From Polytrichum commune (taxonomy: Eukaryota > Streptophyta > Polytrichopsida > Polytrichales > Polytrichaceae): a stretch of 64,000 nt of DNA. The translations under genes were made by a program, and so were the position numbers. The notes beneath the pieces are model-generated. The model saw nothing but the letters and a program-made list of their open reading frames with translations, did no database searches and was not told the origin of the DNA. This document shows positions 35,661-45,289 of this stretch, piece by piece. Within the stretch, counting starts at the first letter, position 1; every line of letters begins with the position of its first letter. The stretch covers positions 32,502,144 to 32,566,143 of the forward strand of contig OX485809.1 in assembly GCA_950295325.1 (NCBI GenBank), given 5' to 3'.

Positions 35661-36177
35661 GATGACTACTTTATTTGCCTCTTTGCGTGTAATGTCCCAT
35701 GCAATTTAAGCATAGTCAAGGATGCTATGCCAAATCATATGTGGTGCTTTTTTATATCCCACCTATTGTTTTTGAAGGTAAGATCATATTGTTCCACCCA
35801 AATAGTCCACGTCGTGATCCCTCTCAAAAGCAACTACACTTTAGAGGCTTTGTAAGATAAGATGGGGATTTTTTATTTTATTTTCCCTAGAATATCCCAT
35901 GTTGCCTACCAAGTGGTTTCCATGGCCTTTTTTTTGCCTTGGTCTTGCTTTCATGGTATTAATAATACCGATGGAGAAATCCCATGCCTTGCATACAATC
36001 CTGCAGTCCCAAAATCTATGTGCAATAGTTTTCGAAATATCAAACATTTGTCATCTATGTCCTTCGTAAATCTTGGTCTCTAAGAACTAATTGCTATTGC
36101 TTTGTAGCATATTGACCAAATGAAGGCCCTTTCCTTTCGGCTACATGCTCTATGCCACAGATTTCCCCATTTAAAGT
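35470..36177 (-). pseudogene. LINE ORF2 C-terminal remnant (zf-RVT-like region)
   Basis: The minus strand, from high to low coordinates, reads WGNLWHRACSRKERAFIWSI (about 36170-36108), then TIAHRFWDC (about 36030-36005), then AWDFSIGIINT, and lower down TIWVEQYDLTF (about 35820-35790). This order (W-H, conserved hydrophobic, cysteine-containing ETxxHRFWDC, IW-ER-xxxF) is the zinc-binding region after reverse transcriptase in plant non-LTR elements. Frameshifts and stops break it. The reverse transcriptase domain itself is not in the window. The ORFs at 35472-35855 and 35862-36083 are antisense shadows. Confidence 0.65.
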
Positions 36178-36355
36178 TAAGCCTAGAAGTAATGATACCA
36201 TGGCATTTGGTAATGATCAATATGGATTGTGGAATTTTTTACTAAAGGAGATTCCTACTTAGGGCGGAGCTATAATTTGAGTAATCATCCCATGAGCTCC
36301 ATTTAAGCCACATGGGATCCATCCCAAGCATATCTCCTTTCCTAGTGTACACATA

Positions 36356-36773
36356 TACAATAGTCTCCCACTTAAGTATGCACCCATTTAAGTGCGCAAT
36401 TTTTTTTGACACAAATCAGGGTTCATATTTTATTGTTTGAACATTTCATGTAGAGACATTTGCCGCGAATGCATAAACTTTTTACTCTTGATATACTTGA
36501 TTTAGTCACCGATAGGTGGTTCTTCTTCTGAGGTTGTCGAAGCTTGTCCATCAACATCAAGCCTCAACGGGAAGGGGACCAAACAAAACCAACGGCTTTG
36601 TGAGCACCCTAACTTGTATTCTTTAGAGGTGTGCTAGATGGGTATCAAACCGTTACTTTTCCCGACTAGCCCAATTTGGAACACTAACGATATGAGTAAA
36701 GTACCCACCTACCAACTAAGTGTGCACCAACGGCTCCGGTTCACAGTGTATACTTTAGCGGAAGATTACTATA
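36356..36773 (+). mobile_element. pogo/Emigrant-like MITE, second and longer copy
   Basis: The element is 36358-36771 (414 bp) between TA dinucleotides. The left end is CAATAGTCTCCCACTTAAGT; the right end inverts to TAGTAATCTTCCGCTAAAGT. Left-half sequences (TATGCACCC, TTGACACAAATCAGGGTT, TGAACATTTCATG) follow 22115-22382. About 150 bases near 36505-36690 are extra, including TTACTTTTCCCGACTAGCCC, which is known from family D flanks, so something inserted here. Confidence 0.78.
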
Positions 36774-36889
36774 CTAGGTCCTCCCCCTTTAAATGTGGAT
36801 CTTGAAGTTCTTTCAAAGATCATTTCGAGCGTACCAACTCAACCCTTCAAATGGTATAAAAATTTCACCTCCAAGAATTTATTTATTTA

Positions 36890-37050
36890 TGTTGAGATAA
36901 TTGAAAACTTTATTTCAATGCCAATCAAACCAACATCAAGGTCACTGTGGACTTGAGAAAGAGGACTTGGTGGGTCCTCTTGGGTGTACCCAATGGAACC
37001 ATAACAACCCCAGTTGGGTAAACAACATAAATGTGTATAACTACCTCCAA
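36890..37050 (-). mobile_element. LINE 3' end, truncated copy
   Basis: Reversed, GGTACACCCAAGAGGACCCA, then a CTCTTTCTC tract, then CATTGAAATAAAGTTTTC, matches the 3' end seen at 35.1 and 35.45 kb and closes with ATAAATAAATAAA. AATAAA inside could be the polyadenylation signal. It lacks coding sequence, as a 5'-truncated insert would. Confidence 0.55.
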
Positions 37051-37339
37051 GAAAGATAGGTGGGATCCCTTTTAGAGAGAGAGAACTGTTGGTGCTTGTG
37101 TGAACAAGGGATGCTACACCTTGATCATAGCCGCGAGCTCATATGTGAACGCGGAGCGGGTTTACTAAGCATGGCTATGGGACATTCCCTTTTAGAATCG
37201 TATATCCACCATGTCTACTCATCACTTTCAAGTGGCATCACAATAAAAATTTACCTTCAATAAAGATAGGAAATGGAAGGATGAGCAACCTATAAGGTAA
37301 TAGTGTATAAATGGATATGTTCTAACTTTGCACCCACTT

Positions 37340-37645
37340 CTTGTAGGATGAGAAACAAGCAATTAGTGCGAGATGATTAGCAAATTCAAATTGAGGCCAT
37401 AGTCATTTTCCTCACAATTTCTAGAGCTCATATGATCTGGGATCTGGTTCATGAAACTAAAGATCATGTTTCTTTTTAAATGATATATAGACGGTCCCAA
37501 CTCCATCTATAAAATGGTCAAATTTGGCATGTATTCCAATCTCTTTTAAACACATGTCTTTTTGGTGTCAATTCTTGGATTTACACTTAACCACACACCA
37601 TTCAAATATGGGTGTTTGATAAAGATAAGTAACCAAATTAGGTCA
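37340..37645 (+). repeat. Family D copy
   Basis: GAGATGATTAGCAAATTCAA, CACAATTTCTAGAGCTCATA, CCAATCTCTTTTAAACACAT, GGTGTCAATTCTTGGATTTA, AACCACACACCATTCAAATA and GATAAGTAACCAAATTAGG appear in family order. The central part is shorter and lacks the usual GTTGACT word. Confidence 0.65.
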
Positions 37646-37769
37646 AGTTGTCATAGACTAATAAGTTACAAAGTATGTAAGGACCCACATTATTTGCTTA
37701 ATCCCAAAGAAAACTACCTTTAAGCACAATGAAGTTTGTGGCATACAACTTAAACTAGTTCAATATAAG

Positions 37770-37868
37770 GTATGTGGGTGTTATTTGGTTTGTTTTTCAT
37801 GCTCTCCAACTTCTACCAAATAGATTTACACAACATAACTAAGTTGTGCTGCAATAGCAAATCTATGA
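37770..37868 (+). repeat. GTATGTGGGTGTTATT repeat, copy
   Basis: GTATGTGGGTGTTATTTGGT, CATGCTCTCCAACTTCTACC, AAATAGATTTACACAACAT and AGCAAATCTATGA match 3220-3345. Confidence 0.6.
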
Positions 37869-39040
37869 TGCAGGGAGCAAGCAAGGTCAAGTATCAGGAA
37901 AATTGCTCCAGTATACTAAAACCATAAATTTGTTGGTCAAACGCCTAAAAGTAGTAGCAAAGTGTTGTTTAAATTAGATTTTTTTTTCATCCCACCCTTT
38001 ATTATTGTGTCAGGTACCCAATTATCAAAAATCAAGATGAAATCTTCAAAACTTTTCATTAAAAGTACTACTCAAAAGGTGATGACTAAATTTAGTTTTG
38101 GATGTAGATTTCATGACCTTAAATATTCAGAGGTTGGAATTTTTCCATATTTCTTGAAGTCATTATAAACTTCAGAGTACCATTACAAAAATTTGTAGGA
38201 AAAAAATCAATTTAATGTAATTTCATCATTTTTTAAACAAATTTTAGACAATTACATGTTCAATATATCTACTTGCACACTATTTGCACCCTCTTCTAAA
38301 TTATGTCGACTTTTCTTGAATTTCTTTTGTCAACATAAATTGCTTGGCTTTGTAAATCAATGTGTTTTCCAAATGGTTATGATTTCTTCCTTCACAAAAT
38401 TCAAAGTTAGTATACAATTTTGAATCACTTTCACTTAAACCTATGTAGGGTAATGAAGTTGTGTACTTGACCGTGCTTGCACCCTGCAACATAAACATAC
38501 ATCAACCCCCCCCCCCCTCATGATGTAGTTATGGTGTTCAGAAGCGCATGTTTGTTAGTTCCATAACTTAATACAAGTCACCCCAATTGTCTTCACTATT
38601 AGAGTGTGACATTGTTGATAAAGATGGAAGATATAATCCACACTCTTTTAAATTAAGTCTATTTATGATTCTTTGATTCTCACCTAACCACACACCAATC
38701 GAATAGAGGTGTCCAATTCAGAAAAGTGACCGAATAACACCACCACACCAGAGCAAATTTTAGTGTGCACTTGTTCAATACCATCTACTTTGTGTCCCCC
38801 TATATAATGCTATCATACTTTTAGATTTAGTGCAACTTACCACTCCATTTTAAGCTGTGAAAATGTAGTTCTATCAATAAATCTCTCTTGTATTCCATCA
38901 CTTTATTTTTAAGCAGAAAAGAAAGTTGTCTCAATACCAACATACTAAGTGCACCATTCTGTATCTCCAAACAAATTGGAAGTTGTTTCACCTCATACTA
39001 TGTTTTTAATGGCATTGAGCACCTTGGCTTTGAAAACGTG
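37869..39040. other. Gene-free stretch
   Basis: Short ORFs only. A partial family D piece is at about 38590-38725 (CACCTAACCACACACCAATC). A poly-C run lies at 38504-38517. No gene or bounded element is seen. Confidence 0.45.
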
Positions 39041-39046
39041 TGTTTC

Positions 39047-39690
39047 AAGGGTGGGTTAATTATATGGGTTTGGGCCCATAAAACTTCAGTTCCAAAACAC
39101 CCCTCAATGGACTTTACTTTTGAACTCGAGATTGGACTTGAAAGCTTGAAAGTTGATTTCTCAAACTAGGAATAGTTTCATAAGTTGAGACCAACAAGAA
39201 TTGATGACAAAACAACTAATGGCGCATGCAAGGTTTTGGACCCTACCGTGAACTCACCCTAAATCACACAACGTTCAAAATTGACAATTTTTTATTTTTA
39301 TTTTTATTTTTTTGCATTAGTTTCCTAATGTGGATTTGCATGCACCATCCTTTAGGGCTACTGGTGGGCTTGCATTAAGGTCCAGGTCCAAATTCCTTGG
39401 GGGTCTAAAACACCCTTTGATGGACCTTGCTATTGAACTCAAGTCTTACCCCAAGCTTGAACATTAATTTCTCAAGCCAAAAGTATTTTTCTTTTAAGTT
39501 GGGACAACTAAAATATGATAGGAAAGTGATGCCACAGTACTGCCACTTCAACTTCTCATACCTTGGGACCTAAACCCTAGTGTCAAACCCTTGGGTCCAA
39601 AAAAACCTCCTTCTCAATCAACTTTGGAACGCTCGACTTTGGACTGTCTTTGGTCTTGCACCCTAATGTAAAACCCACCCTAAGGTATGC
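39047..39690 (+). repeat. Two diverged units with CCCACCCTAA-type ends
   Basis: AAGGGTGGGTTAATTATATG at the left faces TAAAACCCACCCTAAGG at the right. Between them two related stretches follow each other (CCCCTCAATGGACTTTACTT / CCCTTTGATGGACCTTGCTA, then TTTCTCAAACTAGGA / TTTCTCAAGCCAAAA). This could be a tandemly doubled MITE; the limits are uncertain. Confidence 0.45.
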
Positions 39691-39929
39691 AAGTGAGACT
39701 CAATTATTATTTTCTTCAATATAAACCCATGTATTTGGTTGGTGTGTGGATTGGCGGGGACACATAATAGGCACCCAAAAAGACACAGACATGTTTGAAA
39801 GAGATTGGACTACGTCTTCAAATCGCATCAACTACTCCACACTCAGTAGTGAATATCACCACGGTCGGGAAGGACCTATACATACCCAGTTTCAAAACAA
39901 TCAACAAACATGCACTTCCAATAACCACA

Positions 39930-40520
39930 ACGAGCTCGGGAAAAAGACCCGATTCTCGCTCACGCTCCATGCATCGACCGAAGATTTGGCGACGCGAAAC
40001 GAGCTCCGCCGCGATGCGCAACGAGCGACGCCGATCCCTTCGGGAACATGAGCCTCGAACTCGAACCAAATAAGTGGTGGGACTCCCCCCAATCATCACT
40101 CGACGCCATGTAGGCCGACAAGCGCACGTGCGGCTCCATCATGAAGAGAGGCCGCGCGAGCTTCCTTTTCCCCTCATGATCGAGCGCAACATGGCAGCAA
40201 TGCGATGAGTCGTCGCGACAAATAAACCGAGGTTTCCAAAATATACTCATGAAATGATGGGCGGGGGGGGGGAGTCAATGCGTACACTCACCCATCATGA
40301 GCAAACGCCAATCTCACGATCGATTCATGTATCCCGGAAACTCAAACCTAAACACCCCTCTGACGCATTCACATCCGATGTTCCCTGCGTCATTGGCATC
40401 TGCCCCAATCATAAACAACTTCTTATCCAAAGGTTTCTGGAACAGGGAACAGCTACTATGACATATACTACTTATAAATATATATGAATGATCATGTCAA
40501 CGTGTGATGTGCTCTCAACT
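39930..40520. other. CpG-rich island with short open frames
   Basis: CG dinucleotides are dense here (for example 39960-40060 and 40100-40220), in sharp contrast to the CpG-poor window. Minus-strand frames of 93 and 96 codons (39818-40099, 39960-40250) and a plus-strand frame of 77 codons (40254-40487) are open, but none resembles a known protein. The left part (39765-39930) is a dispersed repeat, so the frames cross a repeat border. It could be a gene edge, promoter or recent transfer. Confidence 0.35.
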
Positions 40521-40560
40521 TTGAAGTTACAGCAGCATCAGCAAGCAAGCAAGCATCGAC

Positions 40561-41682
40561 TGTCCTGCTTCGCATCTCATGATCTCATCGCACTAGATTG
40601 CTTCGTTAGCGTCGAGTACGAGCAGCACTAATGCGTTCCCCATCTCGCATGCGATCCGGAGTCTTGATTGTCGAACCCTAAACTGGATCCAAGCACGGTT
40701 TCAAAGCGCGCACACAAACTAGAATCATCTACTAGCCATCAAATCGAAATTGAAATCGCGTCGTGTTGCAATGAAACCGTGGTCGTTGATGTGAATCCAT
40801 AACTAATCGCTGCTCGTGTGCTTCCGACGATGCTCTTGTGCTTCTCGGTTCATTCGTGACCTTCAGTTTGTGTGCACGAGGTAGATCGGTTATGTCTTGA
40901 GGAGGTGGTCGTCTTGTTGCCATGGCAATTCGTCATCCACTAGATTGTTTCGTTAGCGTCGAGTACACACACGTGTGTGTTTCCGATCTCCCGACGATCT
41001 AGAGCACATGCAACCATGCAACCATGGTTTTGGAGCACATGCAGTTAGAATCGTCTACTAGCCATTCAGTCGCATTCCAATAATCACGTAGTTTTGGTGA
41101 ATACTTAACTCATCTCTCATCCAAGTGGCAAGTGCTTCCAACATCGCTCTTGTTTGTGCTTCTCTATCCGTTTATGTGCTTCTCTTAGGTACATGTTTTA
41201 TGTGTAGATCGGTGAGGTCTTATAGAAACAACTTGAGAAGATGGGTGTCTTGTTACTATCGTAATGCATCGTCCACTAGATTGTTTTGTTAGGATCAAAT
41301 ACAAATATAGTACTTATGTGTTTCCAATCTCTAAGCTATCTAGATTGACTACTGAATCCAACCATGAATTTGCAAATGCAATTGGAGTCTACCATCAAAT
41401 TGCATTCCAATCATAAGGTAGTGCTAGGAAATACTGATCACTCATCCGAGAGCAAAAGGGAACTTATCACAACCGGTCACATGTTTTCATCCATGAAGGT
41501 GGAAGTTTATCCATACTCTCCAGATTTTGTCCACAACTTGATTGGTTATGATCGATAACCGGCTCGAGGAGGTGGATGACGACTCGCCACTTCCACAGTT
41601 TGTTATCCACTCTCCTCTTGATTGTTATCTGGTCCATAACCGGTCGCTCATCCAAATGGAGAGCACTTCCGATAACTAACTA
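40561..41682 (+). repeat. Tandem array of about 340-bp units with decaying CpG
   Basis: Units start near CACTAGATTGCTTCGTTAGC (40591), CACTAGATTGTTTCGTTAGC (40938) and CACTAGATTGTTTTGTTAGG (41274), and a fourth partial unit begins near 41608. The spacings are 347, 336 and about 334. Each unit carries CTACTAGCCATC- or GTCTACCATC-like words, a TCATCC...GTGCTTCC word and GATCGGTTATGTC/GATCGGTGAGGTC. CpG is frequent in the first unit and sparser in the later ones. The array stops at a TA-flanked MITE. Confidence 0.75.
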
Positions 41683-41906
41683 CACTAGTTAATTATCCCA
41701 ATTGGTGCATGTTACTATATGGAGTTACGCAGCGCAATGCTATTTTACTCACGAGCTCAATTTTTAGTATCAAAAGTTCAATATTAGGTTGTTTGGACAT
41801 TATAGAACGTAAATGACTTTTCTTGACAAATTATTACATTCTCAATAAATAGTTATAGCATTGCATAACTTTGTATAGTAAGACACGCTAATTGGGATAA
41901 TCAGTG
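41683..41906 (+). mobile_element. TA-flanked MITE, CACTAGTTAATTATCCC end, 224 bp
   Basis: TA at 41681-41682 and 41907-41908. The ends are CACTAGTTAATTATCCCAAT and, inverted, CACTGATTATCCCAATTAGC. Inner words TTGTTTGGACATTATAGAAC and ATAGCATTGCATAAC are shared with 49358-49575 and 53487-53700. The context is CTA...TAG, as in other members. Confidence 0.85.
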
Positions 41907-41924
41907 TAGTATGGGCATGTGCAG

Positions 41925-42245
41925 AGTGTGACCCATATCTCGCCTTGGGTAACTATATAGTGTGGCCCACAATAAACACCATCGTGCATGAAAACAATGT
42001 GCAACCTACATACACTTGTTGTGCCCCCATGATATATTCACCTCCTTCACCTAGGTTGATAGTTTGTCGCCCTTTCAAACGTACAACATTCGGCCAATAG
42101 AAACGTTGTACCTTGCAACATGGACTTTAGATGTTTAAAGTCGTGGATTTGTAAACAGTGTGCACCCAAAGCATTATCCTCAATGGTTTTTATTGAAGAA
42201 ATAAGTTGAATAGTGTGGCCCACAATATATACCATCATCAATGTG
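41925..42245 (+). repeat. Second cluster of GTGGCCCACAATA-type repeats
   Basis: GAGTGTGACCCATATC, AGTGTGGCCCACAATAAACA, ATGTGCAACCTACATACA and AGTGTGGCCCACAATATATA recur at irregular spacing, as in 1016-1500. Confidence 0.45.
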
Positions 42246-42367
42246 GCTGGAAATCAAGCCATTGAAATGGCACAAAAAAACAAACAAACAAAACAACCTT
42301 ATTTGTGACTTTATGGGAAGGGAAGAAAAAAAAAAAAAAAAAACACTTCCTAAGCATAAATAGAATG

Positions 42368-42492
42368 CATAACATTATTCAAATCCATAACAACATTTTG
42401 TGAGATTGACTAAATGTGGAAAATATCATGGAATGTTCTCTTGAATATTGTCAATATCACAAAACATTGTTATGGATCTTACTAATGTTATG
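42368..42492 (+). mobile_element. Foldback MITE, CATAACATTATT family, copy 3
   Basis: CATAACATTATTCAAATCCA and ACAACATTTTGTGAGATTGA at the left pair with ATATCACAAAACATTGTTAT and CTAATGTTATG at the right. At 125 bp it is the shortest copy. Confidence 0.78.
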
Positions 42493-43985
42493 TAACTTGT
42501 AGCTCAAATAAAACATATTGCCAATAGACTACTACATATTGGTATATTTTGGAAGACTTAGGATCTTAAGTGGTCTGTCTTCAAAGTGTCTCTGTTCCAC
42601 AACAAAAGTCTCTCTGTATCCAGCTTAACTAAAAAAATAAACTAGTTTACGAACACCGTAATTTATGGTCCATTTTGAGCAAACATGTAGTCAACACTTT
42701 GAACATATTATTGGATTTCAAGTTGCATCAATAAAATAATCAGAGAGTCTAGGTAAATATGCTCATAAATACATTGCAATCAAGTGTAAGTTACCTCTCC
42801 AAATCTCATGAGTACATCAACTTAACTAATATAATATGTATGATAAGTGCACCCAATCGTTTGGACCATTTCCCATAAATGACCCCTCTTCTTTTTGAAC
42901 TAAAACAAACGTGGTTTGAACATGAGAGCTTAGAAACGTTTTGCATACACCCACTATCAACACTTTGAACATTCACGCCTCATTCCAATCGCATTAATAG
43001 AATGGTTAGAAATACTTTGAAACCGATTGTAAGTTACCTCTTTACATCTCATGTGTAACCACTTTTAACTAGATTATGTACGGTGATTAATCTCAATTGT
43101 AACCCTTCCTCAAAAGTGACTCGTCTGTTATCTTGCCAAAAGTGAACATGATTTGAACATTGAGAATTAGGGTTGGCTTTAAACACAAATGTAACCAACA
43201 CTTTGAGCATTCATCTCGGGTACTTCACTTGTGAAGTATTACAAATAGGGTGAGACTAAATATAGGGTACTTTTTTATTTGTGCAAGCCAGTTTTTTGAG
43301 AAACACACAATGTAATATAGCATCACTCCTATTCACATATTGCATCATAAATATCATACGGTATCATGTAATATCATGTAGATTTTTCTATAGAACTACA
43401 TGTAAGGTAATGTGTTTACGATGGTACAAATCTTGTAGAGGGTCACAAGGTTTTTCCACTCATAATCTCAACTTTTGAGCATCATTTAGTGGTGTTCTTG
43501 TAGTGCTTTTATATTGTTTAGTAGTGTTCTTGTTCATTATGTTGTACCCCCCCCCCATTGTCAGTTACCTCAATCCCTTTTCATTACTATATTCCATCCT
43601 ATATCGATAGACTTAACAATATAAGGCGACCCATGTCTTATGTAAATGGGTTGCCTTACGTTTCTTAGCCGGTTGGTAAAGGATGTCATAAACCATCATA
43701 CATATAGTGATTTTTAAACAACACAGAAGAGACATTCTTTGAATTAATATAGGGTTACATATAAATGGAAAAAAAATTTAAGTTTAAACTATTAAAGCTT
43801 ATTAATGTAGTGTTTGATGATTTAGAGAGAACCAAAGATGTGTTGAAATCCTCTTTCAATCAACAATATGACCCCAAACCCTAAATACAGTGGATTTAAA
43901 CATACCTAGTAACTATGCTCATACACTCAAAAGGACAATTTCCAGGTGTGGTTTCTATGTTGGAAATAATTAAGATCCATGACTA
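42493..43985. other. Gene-free stretch with a local diverged repeat
   Basis: Around 42615-42900 and 42900-43210, phrases such as GTAACCAACACTTTGA / GTAGTCAACACTTTGAACAT, CAAGTGTAAGTTACCTCTCC / CGATTGTAAGTTACCTCTTT and CAATCGTTTGGACC / CTCAATTGTAACCC recur in order, so a unit of about 270-300 bases is repeated two or three times with heavy divergence. No gene seen. Confidence 0.4.
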
Positions 43986-44375
43986 CACTAATCATCCCAT
44001 TTGGTGAGGGAGGGCTAATAGTGCATGTGGAAAATTAAAGAAGATGATATTGAATTTCTTTACAGTATGAACTTAGTGCCACCAACAAATTTAGGAAGCT
44101 TTGTTCATCCCGGTATTATTCAGTGAAATACTATTCATATGAACATTATTTACTGAAAGTACTGGCATTGTTTGTCTTGGCACTATTCACTAACAAGCAT
44201 GTGTTTGCATATAATTTTTTCAATCTCTATACAAGCACCTTAGAACACGCATTCATTTTTCTTGAAATATATATTAATCAAGCATGTATTCACAAATTTA
44301 GTATCACTAAGTAAAAGATGTAACCCTCACTAATTTTGAGACCATGCACAATAGTGTGTGTTTTGGAAAGTAGTG

Positions 44376-45259
44376 CACTAAATATGATATTTAGTGTCAT
44401 ATGATATTTAATGTCGCTATGGTAACTTTTCAGATGACAATTCTTATAGATAAGTGAACAAATATTATCATGGATGATGGATGAGTTTGTCCATTGGCCA
44501 AAACCCCCAGGGAGTGCACTATTCAAGTACTGTATTTATACACGTGGGTGCACAAAAGGGGTATTATTTAAAACAAGCATGTACAAAATGTACGTACAAG
44601 AGACATATTGCTATTAAGCAAGAAGTAGATATACATGAGGCTATAGAAAAATATATGTAAAGTGCGCATTTACGCGTTTACGCGTTCAAGTCAGACCTGG
44701 ACCAAGAATCATGTGTTTTTTCATCCACTAAGTAACGACTTTATAACTAAAAATCTATGATTTGATATTATACATATAATAGGGCCATATTTTTGCATTT
44801 CCAAACATTTGTACACATGTTATATACAATTTCTGTATTTTTTTTTGGACCCTTGTGTATGTATGGAAATGTATTTTGAAGCAATGAGATTTGTAAGTAT
44901 ATTGCTTGATTTTAGCAAAAATAAAATGTATACAGGGGTATTTTAATAAGGGGCATGCACGCACGTGATGCTTGGTTTTAATGAATAGTGCACTCCCTGG
45001 GCCAAAACCCTACCTTCTCTTCTCAGCAACTTGTGATGAAATATTGTCATGGATGATTGAAATTTGGATGAAAAGTCACTTCATAAGTGACAGTAATTGC
45101 AACATTGTAAATCTATAATCCCCCAAAACATTTACAAGGAATGACAAATAATGTTGGGTTAACAACTTAACATTTAATGTTAGCGACACTACACCGCAGT
45201 TTACAACTAATGTTGAGCGAGACAATCACAATTGGTGGCACTAAATATCATATTTAGTG
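44376..45259 (+). mobile_element. Middle TA-type element, split by a hAT-like insert
   Basis: The ends are CACTAAATATGATATTTAGT and, inverted, CACTAAATATGATATTTAGT, so this 20-bp terminus is perfect. It is the same element as 10492-10846 but broken at GGCCAAAACCC by 44506-45001. Removing that insert and one 8-bp duplicate leaves about 380 bp. The right flank is TA; the left is TG, a probable mutation. Confidence 0.85.
44498..45009 (+). mobile_element. Inner hAT-like insert, 496 bp, with 8-bp TSD
   Basis: The element is 44506-45001. Both ends read inward CCCAGGGAGTGCACTATTCA. CCAAAACC flanks it on both sides (44498-44505, 45002-45009), and the unbroken site CCAAAACCCTACC is present in the related MITE at 10600. 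The terminus is the same kind as CTCGGGGAGTTCACT at 57625, and TATACACGTG follows inside both. There is no transposase ORF. Confidence 0.9.
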
Positions 45260-45289
45260 TATCAAACACTCTAATTGGGATAATCGGTG

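Larger units (their letters stand above)
43986..45289 (+). mobile_element. Outer TA-flanked element holding two nested insertions
   Basis: TA at 43984-43985 and 45290-45291. The ends are CACTAATCATCCCATTTGGT and, inverted, CACCGATTATCCCAATTAGA. Its body (GAGGGAGGGCTAATAGTGCA, GGCACTATTCACTAACAAGC, CAAGCACCTTAGAACACGC) is repeated in reverse at about 55173-55783. Without the inner elements it would be about 420 bp. No transposase is seen. Confidence 0.72.
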
